Shown here piece by piece: positions 6,965 through 14,366 of a stretch of DNA of 24,160 nucleotides. Source of the stretch: a virus; IMG/VR virus record IMGVR_UViG_3300042691_014395, positions 1 to 24,160 of that record, one strand, 5' to 3'. The position numbers and the translations under genes were made by a program. A model generated the notes under the pieces. That model was given only the letters and a program-made list of their open reading frames with translations. It ran no database searches and had not been told where the DNA came from. Numbering within the stretch: the first letter of the stretch is position 1; every line of letters starts with the position of its first letter.

Positions 6965-7492
6965 CTAGTTGACGTAGAACTCAGAAATCAAAACCCAAGT
7001 GTTGGCTCCATAAATGCGAATGTATCTAGCATTTACAGGCGTAAAGTTGCCAGGTCCGTAAAACGTGTAGATGCCATCAGCCGCAAAAGTTCCGGTGTTA
7101 AACAGAGTGGTCCAGGTGCTGTCGTCAGTGGATGCTTGCACTAAGCGATTTTCTGTATAACTCTTGTCCCATCCGCCAGGAATGTTATTCGTGCCAGTTC
7201 CAATAGTCACGCTGTTAATGTAGACGCTTTCGCCGTAATCTATTTTGACAAAAGCTACGGCATCATTGTTAGTTGCTGTTGCGGCATCAGTAAATGACCC
7301 GTTGGTCATGTTTGCCCTTGATGCTGCTGTAACGCCAGAATAAAGGGAAGATTGCGAATAAGTGCCTAGCGGCATAGTCCAGAGCCCGGCACGCTTGGCC
7401 ACGCTCTGCTCATTCTGAAACCACAACCCTGATGCTGCGCTGCCTGTCGGCGTGCGCCGGACGCCCATTAAGCCACCGTTAAAGCCCAACAT
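6965..7492 (-). CDS. Virion protein with F5/8 discoidin-like domain
   Basis: 175 residues. The N-terminal 36 residues (MLGFNGGLMGVRRTPTGSAA, then SGLWFQNEQSVAKRAGLW) are a recognisable leader of phage/cyanophage virion proteins, with the GLW...EQ...A-R-AGLW pattern. The rest has the layout of a discoidin/F5/8 type C sugar-binding domain: ASRANMTNGSFTDAA, FVKIDYGESVYINSVTIGTG, LVQASTDDSTWTTLF and the final ARYIRIYGANTWVLISEFYV. A receptor- or glycan-binding role at the tail tip is likely. The discoidin part is AT-richer than its neighbours (about 42-45 percent GC at 7141-7260 by hand count), so it may have been exchanged. The start overlaps the previous stop by one base. Confidence 0.82.
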   Translation of the reverse strand: MLGFNGGLMGVRRTPTGSAASGLWFQNEQSVAKRAGLWTMPLGTYSQSSLYSGVTAASRANMTNGSFTDAATATNNDAVAFVKIDYGESVYINSVTIGTGTNNIPGGWDKSYTENRLVQASTDDSTWTTLFNTGTFAADGIYTFYGPGNFTPVNARYIRIYGANTWVLISEFYVN

Positions 7493-7860
7493 CAGCTGAT
7501 GTCCTCATACGAAATCACCAGCTCCAGGTCGTTGGCAGCGCTGGCCTGTGCGCGGAGGCTGTGGCCTTCCTCTAGGTAGATGTATGCCTCGCGGGTCACC
7601 AGCACCTGAGTGGCATCCGCTGGCACGGCGATGGTCTTGCCGATGGCAAAGCCGGTGGTGCCGTTGTAGTGCTCCAGGCTGATGTCAGCCGCTGCGGCGC
7701 CATCCACGTTGGCGCAGTACACCGAGTTGATTTTCAGCACCTTGCCGCTGCTGGCGCCATTGCTCAGCGCTGCAGCCATCGAGGTGGTCACGGCATAACC
7801 CACGGTCTTGCCGACGACCGTCGTGACCGAGCTGCCGCTCTTGATGTTGGGGGCTGCCAT
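7492..7860 (-). CDS. Small conserved phage virion protein
   Basis: 122 residues: MAAPNIKSGSSVTTVVGKTV, then GYAVTTSMAAALSNGASSGKV, LKINSVYCANVDGAAAADIS, IAVPADATQVLVTREAYIYLEEGHSLRAQASAANDLELVISYEDIS. The order 'SNGASSGKVLKIN ... YCANVDG ... IYLEEG-x-SLR ... A-x-A-x-x-DLE-x-V-SYE-[ED]-IS' is shared with small structural proteins that I know from marine cyanophages and other tailed phages. The fold is probably a beta-sandwich. It lies between the tail hub and the discoidin protein, so it is probably a tail-tip or fibre-base component. The ATG follows the preceding stop by 29 nt, including a degenerate motif copy. Confidence 0.8.
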   Translation of the reverse strand: MAAPNIKSGSSVTTVVGKTVGYAVTTSMAAALSNGASSGKVLKINSVYCANVDGAAAADISLEHYNGTTGFAIGKTIAVPADATQVLVTREAYIYLEEGHSLRAQASAANDLELVISYEDIS

Positions 7861-7875
7861 GGCCTGACAACGTGT

Positions 7876-7887
7876 CCCTAGCTTTCC
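7876..7887 (-). repeat. Degenerate start-associated motif copy (GGAAAGCTAGGG)
   Basis: It lies 27 nt upstream of the ATG at 7860, directly after the stop of the hub gene. Together with following bases (GACACG) it parallels the copy at 15134 (GGGCACACG). Confidence 0.45.
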
Positions 7888-7889
7888 GG

Positions 7890-10520
7890 CTACTCATTAC
7901 TCAGCAGCCCCACACCATCCTCTGCCCAAGCCCAGTCGCGCCAGAACGCCACTCCAGCATCCTGGCCGCCGGCGCCAACACTGAGCGACGGCGTGACGGC
8001 AGCCACAACCATAGCAGCGGTCGGGGCCAGCACGTCAACGCCTCCCGCCTGCAGGCTGGGCACACTGACGCTGATCGCAATGCTGGCTGCCGGTGCATTG
8101 ACGACAACTGATATGCCCACCTCAGGCAACTGCGCCGCCACTGTGATCGCCGCTGCCGGTACAACCACCACAGTGGTGAGCGCCACATAGGGAGCGCTAG
8201 CGCTGATAGCAACGCTTGCTGCTGGGATCTGAATCGAGGAGGTGGCAAACACGGTCATCTTTGACCGCACGCTCAAGGGCACGACAGACAGCTGGGTCAG
8301 GGCATAGCCGTATGCCGTCACCACCATCTTGGATTTGACCACGGCCTGCAGCGACTCCGTGACACCCCACGGTGGCACCACTGCCGTCACCGTCATCTGG
8401 CCATTCACCACCGCAGGTGCTGTCGGCAGCGTTGTGATCCCAGGTGCAACCGGGAACCAGAACGTTCCCGTTCCTGCCACAGCTCCCCAGAACAGCAGAT
8501 CGCTGCTCACGACAATCCCATCGGCACTGATCGCCCAGCTGGTGCCGTTGGTGCGGTACAACGCGCTCAGCCCATTGGCGCTGATGATCACCGGACTGAA
8601 CGGTGCGGCCGGCAGGATGTCAGGGCCGGTCTGGACGTTCATCCCGTAGCGGTTGCCCAGCAGCAGCCTGTTCTGCGTCTCTCCGTAAAGGCGTGCCGTG
8701 CTGCGGGCATTGCTGGGGAAGGCATAGTATTTGTTGCCGCTTTTGGTAAAGCGATCATCGGAGACGTAGGGCGGCGTCATTCGGATCACTCGCTGCGCTG
8801 ACAGCTCGCCATACGCGAATGCCAGCTCGCTAGTTGATTCGGTTCTGTAGCTGTCCAGCGGGTTGCCCGTGTCCGCTGCATCCTTGGCGTTGTTGCGCTC
8901 AACCGGTTCGGGACGCTTCTGCAAGCCCAGCTCTCGCCCGGTTGTGATGTTGACCTCAACGCCATCAGGCGTCAGATCAGCTGCCTTGAGCAGCATCTTT
9001 TCGGCAAGTCCTGTGGACTCCTTTTCGGTGCCGCTTTCGCTGACGAAATCAAACAGCTTGGCCTTGTCAAAGGCAGATGCCAGTGCCTGCTGCCCGCGCT
9101 GCGTGTAGCCATTGGCCTTGCTTAGCTCGCGGATTGTCTTGGTAACCTGTGCGCCTTCAAAATCAACGGACTGCTCCTGGCGCTCGACAGTCTTCTCGGC
9201 AACAAACAGATTGACAGGGTCAAGCTTCCAATCGAAATACACCCCCGCGTCATAGGCTTTGTCGTAAATCGACGTCGATGCCGCCAGCTTGATCAGGGGC
9301 TCCTCAACCACAACCGAACGGTTGTCAACGGTTTCGTAGTCCTTTGGCGGTTTGCCATCAGCCTGGCGCGGCTCGTATTGGTTGACTCTGTAGGTAAATG
9401 TTTCGGTGGTGCGGATGTAGTAAGCGGAGCTGCCAATGCCGGGAGCTGTGACGCCTCGCTTGACGTTGCTGTCTTCAGTTTCTTTGTTGGCCAAATGCAC
9501 AATCAGCATCGGCGCCACATCCGCCAGGATTGTGTATTCCGTCGTGACCCGCACGGCCACGCGATCCAGCTCGTCGTAGGTGGTTTCTGTGACCGAGCGC
9601 GGCGAATAGGCGTAGTCAAATGACTCAGCCGCGTCATATGGTTCAGGGCCGGGGCCAATCGTCCCCAAGCCAATGATGGTGCCGGCCAATGGATTGGGGA
9701 TGCGAACCACCGTCACAGCGCCGATCGTCTCGTCGCGTTCCCAGTTGCGGTTCTTGACGGCCTGCTCCTCGACAACCGGATCGTTGGGGTCCGCGTCGGC
9801 TGGTTTCTCCTCGCCCTCGTCGTACTTGAGCTTCAGCGTGCTGTAGCTGACGACCACCGCATCAGCAGGCAACTGGCCAACGCCAACCGGCGCCAGGTCA
9901 ATGATGCTGCCCGCATCCACAACCGGACCGGTGCCGCCTTTTTGATCCAGGCTGAAGACCTGCAGCTGCTCGCTGGTGTCGAGGTAGCCGCAGTGGCTCA
10001 TTGAAACCAGCAAGTCGCTGAGGATGCTGGCGTAGCCCGCCGAGAAATCAAACGACGGGATTGAAAAGGAAAGGTTGATCGGATTTGACGATGCCGTAAT
10101 GCCAAGCTCGCTTAAGCACTTCTGAGCAATCGAATAGCCGCTGATCGGGATCGTGACAATGCGCTGCTCTTCGTCCGTGCGGCTGCTGTTGGCAGGGTCG
10201 TCTAGTGGGCGCCAGCTGACGCGCTCTGCTAGATCCTGCAGGTAGGTCAACTTGCAGCCCAGCTCCACCGAGGTGGTGCGCCGGTACGGATCGGCAAAAC
10301 TGCTGAGCACGCGCAGCTTGCGCGGCAACGTGAACTGCTGACCGGCCTTCGTGTAGGAGAAGGTGACGACAGTCCCCGGCGCTGGCGTGATGGTGCCTCG
10401 GATTTCAGCTGATCCCTTGGTCTTGATCAGGCCCGTGCCTTGCACGTAGTCGTCGTTGATTGAGGCGCTGATCAGCGTGCCAAGGCTGCAGGTGACTGTG
10501 GCGCGAATGTCAATGGCCAT
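7890..10520 (-). CDS. Large tail hub/baseplate protein with C-terminal repeats
   Basis: 876 residues. Residues 1-100 (IDIRATVTCSLGTLISASIN, DPYRRTTSVELGCKLTYLQDLAERV) and the later parts (GYSIAQKCLSELGI, SILSDLLVSMSHCGYLDTSEQLQVFSL) resemble the beta-barrel/tail-hub organisation of Tal or gp27-like proteins, which follow the tape measure and distal tail genes in siphoviruses. Residues about 765-853 contain four 22-23-residue repeats of the type VPAAAITVAAQLPEVGISVV, known in phage tail proteins. The C-terminus DAGVAFWRDWAWAEDGVG is aromatic. The position, third after the tape measure, fits a hub to which tip proteins attach. The start overlaps the previous stop by one base. I see no peptidase motif. 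Confidence 0.82.
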   Translation of the reverse strand: MAIDIRATVTCSLGTLISASINDDYVQGTGLIKTKGSAEIRGTITPAPGTVVTFSYTKAGQQFTLPRKLRVLSSFADPYRRTTSVELGCKLTYLQDLAERVSWRPLDDPANSSRTDEEQRIVTIPISGYSIAQKCLSELGITASSNPINLSFSIPSFDFSAGYASILSDLLVSMSHCGYLDTSEQLQVFSLDQKGGTGPVVDAGSIIDLAPVGVGQLPADAVVVSYSTLKLKYDEGEEKPADADPNDPVVEEQAVKNRNWERDETIGAVTVVRIPNPLAGTIIGLGTIGPGPEPYDAAESFDYAYSPRSVTETTYDELDRVAVRVTTEYTILADVAPMLIVHLANKETEDSNVKRGVTAPGIGSSAYYIRTTETFTYRVNQYEPRQADGKPPKDYETVDNRSVVVEEPLIKLAASTSIYDKAYDAGVYFDWKLDPVNLFVAEKTVERQEQSVDFEGAQVTKTIRELSKANGYTQRGQQALASAFDKAKLFDFVSESGTEKESTGLAEKMLLKAADLTPDGVEVNITTGRELGLQKRPEPVERNNAKDAADTGNPLDSYRTESTSELAFAYGELSAQRVIRMTPPYVSDDRFTKSGNKYYAFPSNARSTARLYGETQNRLLLGNRYGMNVQTGPDILPAAPFSPVIISANGLSALYRTNGTSWAISADGIVVSSDLLFWGAVAGTGTFWFPVAPGITTLPTAPAVVNGQMTVTAVVPPWGVTESLQAVVKSKMVVTAYGYALTQLSVVPLSVRSKMTVFATSSIQIPAASVAISASAPYVALTTVVVVPAAAITVAAQLPEVGISVVVNAPAASIAISVSVPSLQAGGVDVLAPTAAMVVAAVTPSLSVGAGGQDAGVAFWRDWAWAEDGVGLLSNE
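7962..8228 (-). repeat. Four 22-23-residue coding repeats at C-terminus of the hub
   Basis: The units start IPAASVAISASAP, VPAAAITVAAQLP, APAASIAISVSVP and APTAAMVVAAVTP, each followed by 9-10 residues. They share the P-A-A-x-[IV]-x-[IV]-[AS] core and are diverged rather than recent copies. Confidence 0.8.
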
Positions 10521-11284
10521 CAGATGATCTGCAGCGCTGTCAGGGAGACGCTGTACCGGGTGCTCTTGGCGCCGCCGCTGATGATCACCTCAGCCGTTGC
10601 GCTGGGCGGCGAGATTGGGAACCAGCTGGTGCTGCTCGGTATAGCGGCAATCGTCTCGTCGTACCAAGACAACACGTCGTCGTAGCTGCCCGTGGTGAGA
10701 TAGCCCTCGATCTGGCGCACCTTGTGCGCCGCCAGTGCACCGGTCACGTAGCTCACGCCCGTTGCGGTCAGCGACACGCTGGGGCCGTCCTGGCGGGTCA
10801 GCATCGGCTTGGTCAAGGTGACAATCGGTGAGGTGCCTGTAGCCCGCGTCAGGGTGACCGTGCCAAGGCTGGGCACCGTTGCCTCAGAGTTCTGGCGGCT
10901 TTTCTCCTGCTCCCGCAGCAGCACGGCCAGCGCTTGCGCCGCATCCACCAACGTGGCATTGGCACTGATGTAGGGGCCAGCTTGCTCCCCACTGGGGGGC
11001 TCAGTGAACCAGCAGGCCAAGCCGCTGATGCTCAGGCCGTTGCTGCTGGCGATACTGACGCTGACGGTGGTGCCAACGCTGGCGCTGCTGAGCGTGTCGG
11101 CATCGGTGAGGCGCGAGTTGCGCCAGGTGCCGTACTCGCTCACCAAGGCTTGCCACTGAGCGCTGGTCAGCAACCCATTGACGCGGAAGGTGCGAGCGGT
11201 CAGGCCGGTGCGGGCATCGCCTTCGTAGCCAAACGGCTGCGCCGTGAGAACGCTGGTGCTGAAGCTGCCAATGGTGATAGTCAT
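10520..11284 (-). CDS. Distal-tail-type protein (Dit candidate)
   Basis: 254 residues between tape measure and hub. The beginning MTITIGSFSTSVLTAQPFGY, then EGDARTGLTARTFRVNGLLT and AQWQALVSEYGTWRNSRLTD, matches the beginning of distal tail/minor tail proteins that sit under the tape measure, where a strand pair is followed by a 'GLLT-x-x-x-W-x-x-L' helix. The central helix AAQALAVLLREQEKSRQNSE separates two beta-rich halves; the second contains GPSVSLTATGVSY and TRYSVSLTALQII. The start overlaps the tape measure stop by 4 nt (ATGA). Function is inferred from order and general architecture. Confidence 0.75.
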   Translation of the reverse strand: MTITIGSFSTSVLTAQPFGYEGDARTGLTARTFRVNGLLTSAQWQALVSEYGTWRNSRLTDADTLSSASVGTTVSVSIASSNGLSISGLACWFTEPPSGEQAGPYISANATLVDAAQALAVLLREQEKSRQNSEATVPSLGTVTLTRATGTSPIVTLTKPMLTRQDGPSVSLTATGVSYVTGALAAHKVRQIEGYLTTGSYDDVLSWYDETIAAIPSSTSWFPISPPSATAEVIISGGAKSTRYSVSLTALQII

Positions 11285-13416
11285 GACAGCGCTCCATTGA
11301 CAGCATTGAGCACGTCACCGCTGGCGCTGCCGCCGGGAACGTTGACGTTGACCGCCCAGGACTTGGCCGCCAGCTCGCGGGTTGCCGCAAGCAGCTCCCG
11401 GTTGACACCCACCAGGTCTGCGGTGTTCTTGTTCAGCGCTTCCTGCAGGTTGGCAACGTTGGTGTTGGCGGCCTTTTCACGATCGACTTGCTGAATGAAC
11501 TGCCGCACGGATTCGACAACATCACTCGTCGAACCGCTGAACTCTGGCGCCTGCGCACCGGTGATCCGAGTGAAGTCAGCCTGCGCATCACGGAACAGCG
11601 GCAGGATGGAGCGCAACGTTTCCAGTCCGCGCCGATCGCGCTGCTCTGGATTCAGGAACTGATTCAACCCCTTGGGGTCATTGCGAATGCCGGCCAGCTC
11701 CAGCGTTGCCTGCTTGAGGTCATCGCGCAGCTGCTTGCCTGCAGTCTTCAGTGCTGTGGCGCCTTCGATCAGCTTGAGCCGCACCTCTTCTGATGCGACG
11801 ACCTGCTGATCCACCAGCTTTTGCATGTCAGGGCCGGTGTCTTTGCCCTGCAGGCGCAGCGCATCAATCTGGGCACCGATCTGAATCACCTGATTTTTGG
11901 CCGCCTGGACGCCAGCCTCGATTTCCTGGCGCTGCTGGATCGTCTGACGCACGACGCCAGCTTCGGCAGCGGCCAGCTCATTGGCTGCGGCAATGCGCTG
12001 CTTGACGGTCTGCAGGGCCAGCTGGGCCTCAACCCGCTGCTGCTGTTGCTGGGCCAGCAATTTAAGATCGGGCGGCTGGGGCTTGCTGGACAACTCGCCG
12101 GATGGCGTGGTCGCGGCTCCAGGCTTGACCGTTGGCGCATTCAATGGCTGCGACTTGGCCCAGTCGTTCCATTTGCGCTCGACTGTCTTGTATTCAGCCT
12201 CAATGAATTTCTGAAATCCGCCAGCTTTGATGATGTCTTGAGCAAACTTAAGGGGGTTGCTAACGCCGCGAATGGACAGCTCTGCATTCTTGGCAATCTG
12301 AGCGCCAAGAGCGGAAGCTGCCAAAAAGGCTCTGCGGATTGCCAGCTCAACCAGCAAAAAGTCTCTGATTAGCTTTTTGCCGTCGATGTTGTTGAGAATG
12401 TCAGAGACAAACTTTAACCCATCCGCAATGTTGTTGACAATGATGGAGGCCCATTCACGGGTTGCCGCTGCGATTGTGCTGATCAGCTCAGGGTTGCCGG
12501 CCAATGCCTCAGAAAATGCCTTGGCTTGTGCGGTGAGCGGTGCAAACAGCTGTTCAATGGATGACAGGCTTGGAAACGCCTGGTCAAAGACTTGGTTGAC
12601 AACCCCGAAGGCTGCCGACAATGCCGGGGCGATAGATGACGCAAAGCCCCCGAACAGTTGGCCGAAGTTGTCAAAGATGTTGTTGAACTGAACGTCTACC
12701 GCTTGACCAGCAAGCTGCAACGCAGTCATGTCGCCAGTGGCCAGCACCAGCGCCTTGTTGAAGTCGTTGGTGCTGATCTGACCTTTGGACATTGCGTCCT
12801 GCAATGCGGTGCCACTTTTGCCGGTGACCTGGGCCAGCTCCTGCGTCAGATCAACGCCAGCCTCCAGAAGCTGCAAGTTTTCTTCGCCCTGCAGGCGGCC
12901 TTTGGCATAGACCTGCGCGTAGATCAACGCCAGGCGTTCCAGCGGCTGACCGGACTGCGCCGCAATGGCGCCCACGCGGCTGATCGTGCCTTGCAGCTGG
13001 TTGACATTGACGCCAACTGCCAGGAAACGCTGGGCAGCAGTGAGAATCTCCTCGTTTTTGAACGGAGTGGTCTTGCTCAGGGTGAAGAGATCCTGCCGCA
13101 GCTGCTTGGCGGCCTCAGCTGAACCGGTCAGGCCAGTGAAGGCGGCATTGAGCTTTTGAATGCTGCCGGCAGTTTGCGTTGCTGCAAAGCCAATTCCTGC
13201 AATGGCTGCACCAACGCTTGCGATTGCAAGCGCTGCAGGGGCAGCAGCTGCTCCAATAGCAGACAGAAGGCCTGCTGCACTCCCAGCAGACTTTGCGCTG
13301 CCGCCGATGTCTTCAAGGGCTTTATCTGCGTTCGATCTGGCGCGATTCAGTCCGGCATTGAACTGCCGATCGTCAACGGTCAGCGTCAGTACAGCCTGCC
13401 CAAGCTGATCCGCCAC
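11281..13416 (-). CDS. Tail tape measure protein
   Basis: 711 residues from GTG 13416 (the frame is closed just upstream by TGA). Residues 1-35 (LTLTVDDRQFNAGLNRARSNADKAL) are the typical beginning of tape measure proteins. A strongly hydrophobic Ala/Gly segment follows at residues 48-80. Then comes the conserved tape-measure block with NAAFTGLTGSAEAAKQLRQD, TTPFKNEEILTAAQRFLAVG and GEENLQLLEAGVDLTQELAQ. The C-terminal half includes a long coiled coil (QQQQRVEAQLALQTVKQRIA and onward). A 711-residue ruler is short, consistent with a tail near 100 nm by the usual 1.5 angstrom per residue. It is divergently oriented to the plus-strand gene at 13464. Confidence 0.93.
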   Translation of the reverse strand: MADQLGQAVLTLTVDDRQFNAGLNRARSNADKALEDIGGSAKSAGSAAGLLSAIGAAAAPAALAIASVGAAIAGIGFAATQTAGSIQKLNAAFTGLTGSAEAAKQLRQDLFTLSKTTPFKNEEILTAAQRFLAVGVNVNQLQGTISRVGAIAAQSGQPLERLALIYAQVYAKGRLQGEENLQLLEAGVDLTQELAQVTGKSGTALQDAMSKGQISTNDFNKALVLATGDMTALQLAGQAVDVQFNNIFDNFGQLFGGFASSIAPALSAAFGVVNQVFDQAFPSLSSIEQLFAPLTAQAKAFSEALAGNPELISTIAAATREWASIIVNNIADGLKFVSDILNNIDGKKLIRDFLLVELAIRRAFLAASALGAQIAKNAELSIRGVSNPLKFAQDIIKAGGFQKFIEAEYKTVERKWNDWAKSQPLNAPTVKPGAATTPSGELSSKPQPPDLKLLAQQQQQRVEAQLALQTVKQRIAAANELAAAEAGVVRQTIQQRQEIEAGVQAAKNQVIQIGAQIDALRLQGKDTGPDMQKLVDQQVVASEEVRLKLIEGATALKTAGKQLRDDLKQATLELAGIRNDPKGLNQFLNPEQRDRRGLETLRSILPLFRDAQADFTRITGAQAPEFSGSTSDVVESVRQFIQQVDREKAANTNVANLQEALNKNTADLVGVNRELLAATRELAAKSWAVNVNVPGGSASGDVLNAVNGALS

Positions 13417-13434
13417 GCCAACCCATCATCTTTC

Positions 13435-13445
13435 CCAAGGTTGCC
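13435..13445 (-). repeat. Start-associated motif copy (GGCAACCTTGG)
   Basis: It lies 29 nt upstream of the tape measure GTG at 13416. It is one arm of an inverted pair with the plus-strand copy at 13452-13461. Confidence 0.75.
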
Positions 13446-13451
13446 GCCGCA

Positions 13452-13461
13452 GCAACCTAGG
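13452..13461 (+). repeat. Start-associated motif copy on plus strand (GCAACCTAGG)
   Basis: This is the only strong plus-strand copy, and it precedes a plus-strand gene: GCAACCTAGGCC directly abuts ATG 13464. The motif thus follows the direction of the gene rather than the direction of the operon. Confidence 0.75.
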
Positions 13462-13463
13462 CC

Positions 13464-13859
13464 ATGACAAGCGCTCTAGCCGGTCTCGCCAACGCCACAG
13501 CCACCTTCAATGTGGCCACCGTTGGCACCACCACCGACCCTGACACCGGCAACGTTCTGCCAGCCACAGAAGCGCTCACCGTCAGCCTGTACCTGCGCCA
13601 GGGCGGCAGCAGCAGCGCCAACCTGCCGGGCGTTGACGCTGACACCGAGGTGCTGGAGGGTTATGCGGTGAGCCCGCAGGCCCTGGATGCACGGATCAAG
13701 CCAGGCACCACCGGCACCCTCAACTTCGCCGGCCAAGGCAGCGCCGACTGCGAGGTCATCAGCAGCCGCTTTCCTTACGGCAGCACCGGCACAATCGGCA
13801 GCACGCTGCAACAGGTGCTCGGCGACAAGATCCGCATTGCCCGCTACCTGCAGAACTGA
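13464..13859 (+). CDS. Probable head-closure/head-tail joining protein (reverse orientation)
   Basis: 131 residues on the plus strand. It has a beta-rich beginning (ATATFNVATVGTTTDPDTGN), a middle LTVSLYLRQGGSSSANLPGVD, and the end ADCEVISSRFPYGSTGTIGS, TLQQVLGDKIRIARYLQN. Size, beta content and the adjacent gp10-like gene fit a head-closure (gp16/Phage_H_T_join-like) protein that connects the portal assembly to the tail. I recognise no diagnostic motif, so the name rests on context. The stop overlaps the next ATG as TGATG. It and its partner are the only genes in the window on the plus strand, although connector genes are normally co-directional with head and tail genes. Confidence 0.75.
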   Translation: MTSALAGLANATATFNVATVGTTTDPDTGNVLPATEALTVSLYLRQGGSSSANLPGVDADTEVLEGYAVSPQALDARIKPGTTGTLNFAGQGSADCEVISSRFPYGSTGTIGSTLQQVLGDKIRIARYLQN

Positions 13860-14305
13860 TGACCGTTCAGGTCAAGGCCACCTACAAGCTGACCGGCTGG
13901 AACAGCACCCAGCTCAAGCTGCGGATCCCGGTCATCCTCACCGGCTACGGCAAGGTGATGGACCAGCAGCTCAAAGAGGAAATCCAGTCGCCACAGTTCA
14001 ACTGGCCGCGTGAAACACGCCGCCGCAATGGCTCCCGCGTCAGCAGCCCGCGTGACATCGTGGACTTGGGCAAGTTCCTGCGCTCACAACGGCGCGATCG
14101 CCCCAGCGCCACACAGCTGCGTTTCACGTGGGATGTCAAAAGCGACAGCGGTTTTTCCTATGCGCCGCTGATCCTGACCGGCTACACCACCAGGCGCGGC
14201 ACCATTGTTCCCGGTCGCAACTGGATCCAGCCAGCACTGGAAGCCAGGCCGCTTGATCGCTTCTTTGCCGCCGAATGGCGCCGACTTGAAAGCAGCGGAC
14301 TGTAG
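13859..14305 (+). CDS. HK97 gp10-like neck/tail-connector protein (reverse orientation)
   Basis: 148 residues. The basic N-terminal half includes ILTGYGKVMDQQLKEEIQSP and NWPRETRRRNGSRVSSPRDI. It is followed by VDLGKFLRSQRRDRPSATQL, RFTWDVKSDSGFSYAPLILT, GYTTRRGTIVPGRNWIQPAL and DRFFAAEWRR. The order of a helix at the start, a 'YAPL-x-x-x-G' segment, then 'GRNWI-x-PAL' followed by a helix, is that of gp10/minor-capsid-type neck proteins ('YAxxVHxG ... R-x-F-x-x-PAL'). A role in the connector between head and tail is likely. It is translationally coupled to the previous gene (TGATG). The stop lies next to the terminator of the opposite strand. Confidence 0.8.
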   Translation: MTVQVKATYKLTGWNSTQLKLRIPVILTGYGKVMDQQLKEEIQSPQFNWPRETRRRNGSRVSSPRDIVDLGKFLRSQRRDRPSATQLRFTWDVKSDSGFSYAPLILTGYTTRRGTIVPGRNWIQPALEARPLDRFFAAEWRRLESSGL

Positions 14306-14310
14306 ACAAG

Positions 14311-14339
14311 AAAAAAGCGGTCGCCTCCACAACGACCGC
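14311..14339 (-). terminator. Intrinsic terminator for minus-strand transcription
   Basis: In minus-strand sense, GCGGTCG and CGACCGC form a perfect 7-bp GC-rich stem with a 9-nt loop (TTGTGGAGG), followed by six T then CTT. It lies 28 nt after the stop of the major tail protein gene and separates it from the opposite-strand gene end at 14305. A second small hairpin, GACTC-3 nt-GAGTC (14346-14358), lies just upstream of it. On the plus strand there is no T-run after the stem, so it should act only on the minus-strand transcript. Confidence 0.85.
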
Positions 14340-14356
14340 CCCCTCGACTCACCGAG

Positions 14357-14366
14357 TCTAAGTTGC
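14357..14366 (-). repeat. Motif copy at the right end of the inverted block (GCAACTTAGA)
   Basis: It immediately follows the stop of the major tail protein gene, in minus orientation, with no minus-strand gene start downstream within 900 bp. It forms an inverted pair with the plus copy at 13452, and the pair brackets the two flipped genes. Confidence 0.6.

Larger units (their letters stand above)
13435..13461. promoter_or_regulatory. Inverted motif pair in the divergent intergenic region
   Basis: CCAAGGTTGC, a 7-nt spacer and GCAACCTAGG form a 10-bp inverted repeat with a single mismatch. It is centred in the 47-bp gap between the divergently transcribed tape measure gene (minus) and connector gene (plus). 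Any promoters for the two directions must lie here or within the neighbouring coding sequence. It could act as an operator, as two start-associated elements back to back, or as a recombination joint. Confidence 0.6.

Noticed and set aside
6024-6968. 314-residue plus-strand open frame opposite the small tail genes
   Set aside because: It runs antisense across three coupled minus-strand genes with recognisable family patterns; an artefact of GC-rich codon use.
7042-7051. Motif-like GGCAACTTTA inside the discoidin gene
   Set aside because: It is within coding sequence, far from any start, and lacks the GG end. It and 12487-12498 (GGCAACCCTGAG) show that partial chance matches do occur.
14094-14101. 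GCGATCGC octamer (HIP1-like cyanobacterial palindrome)
   Set aside because: I noticed only this one copy; a single copy is no evidence for a cyanobacterial host chromosome.
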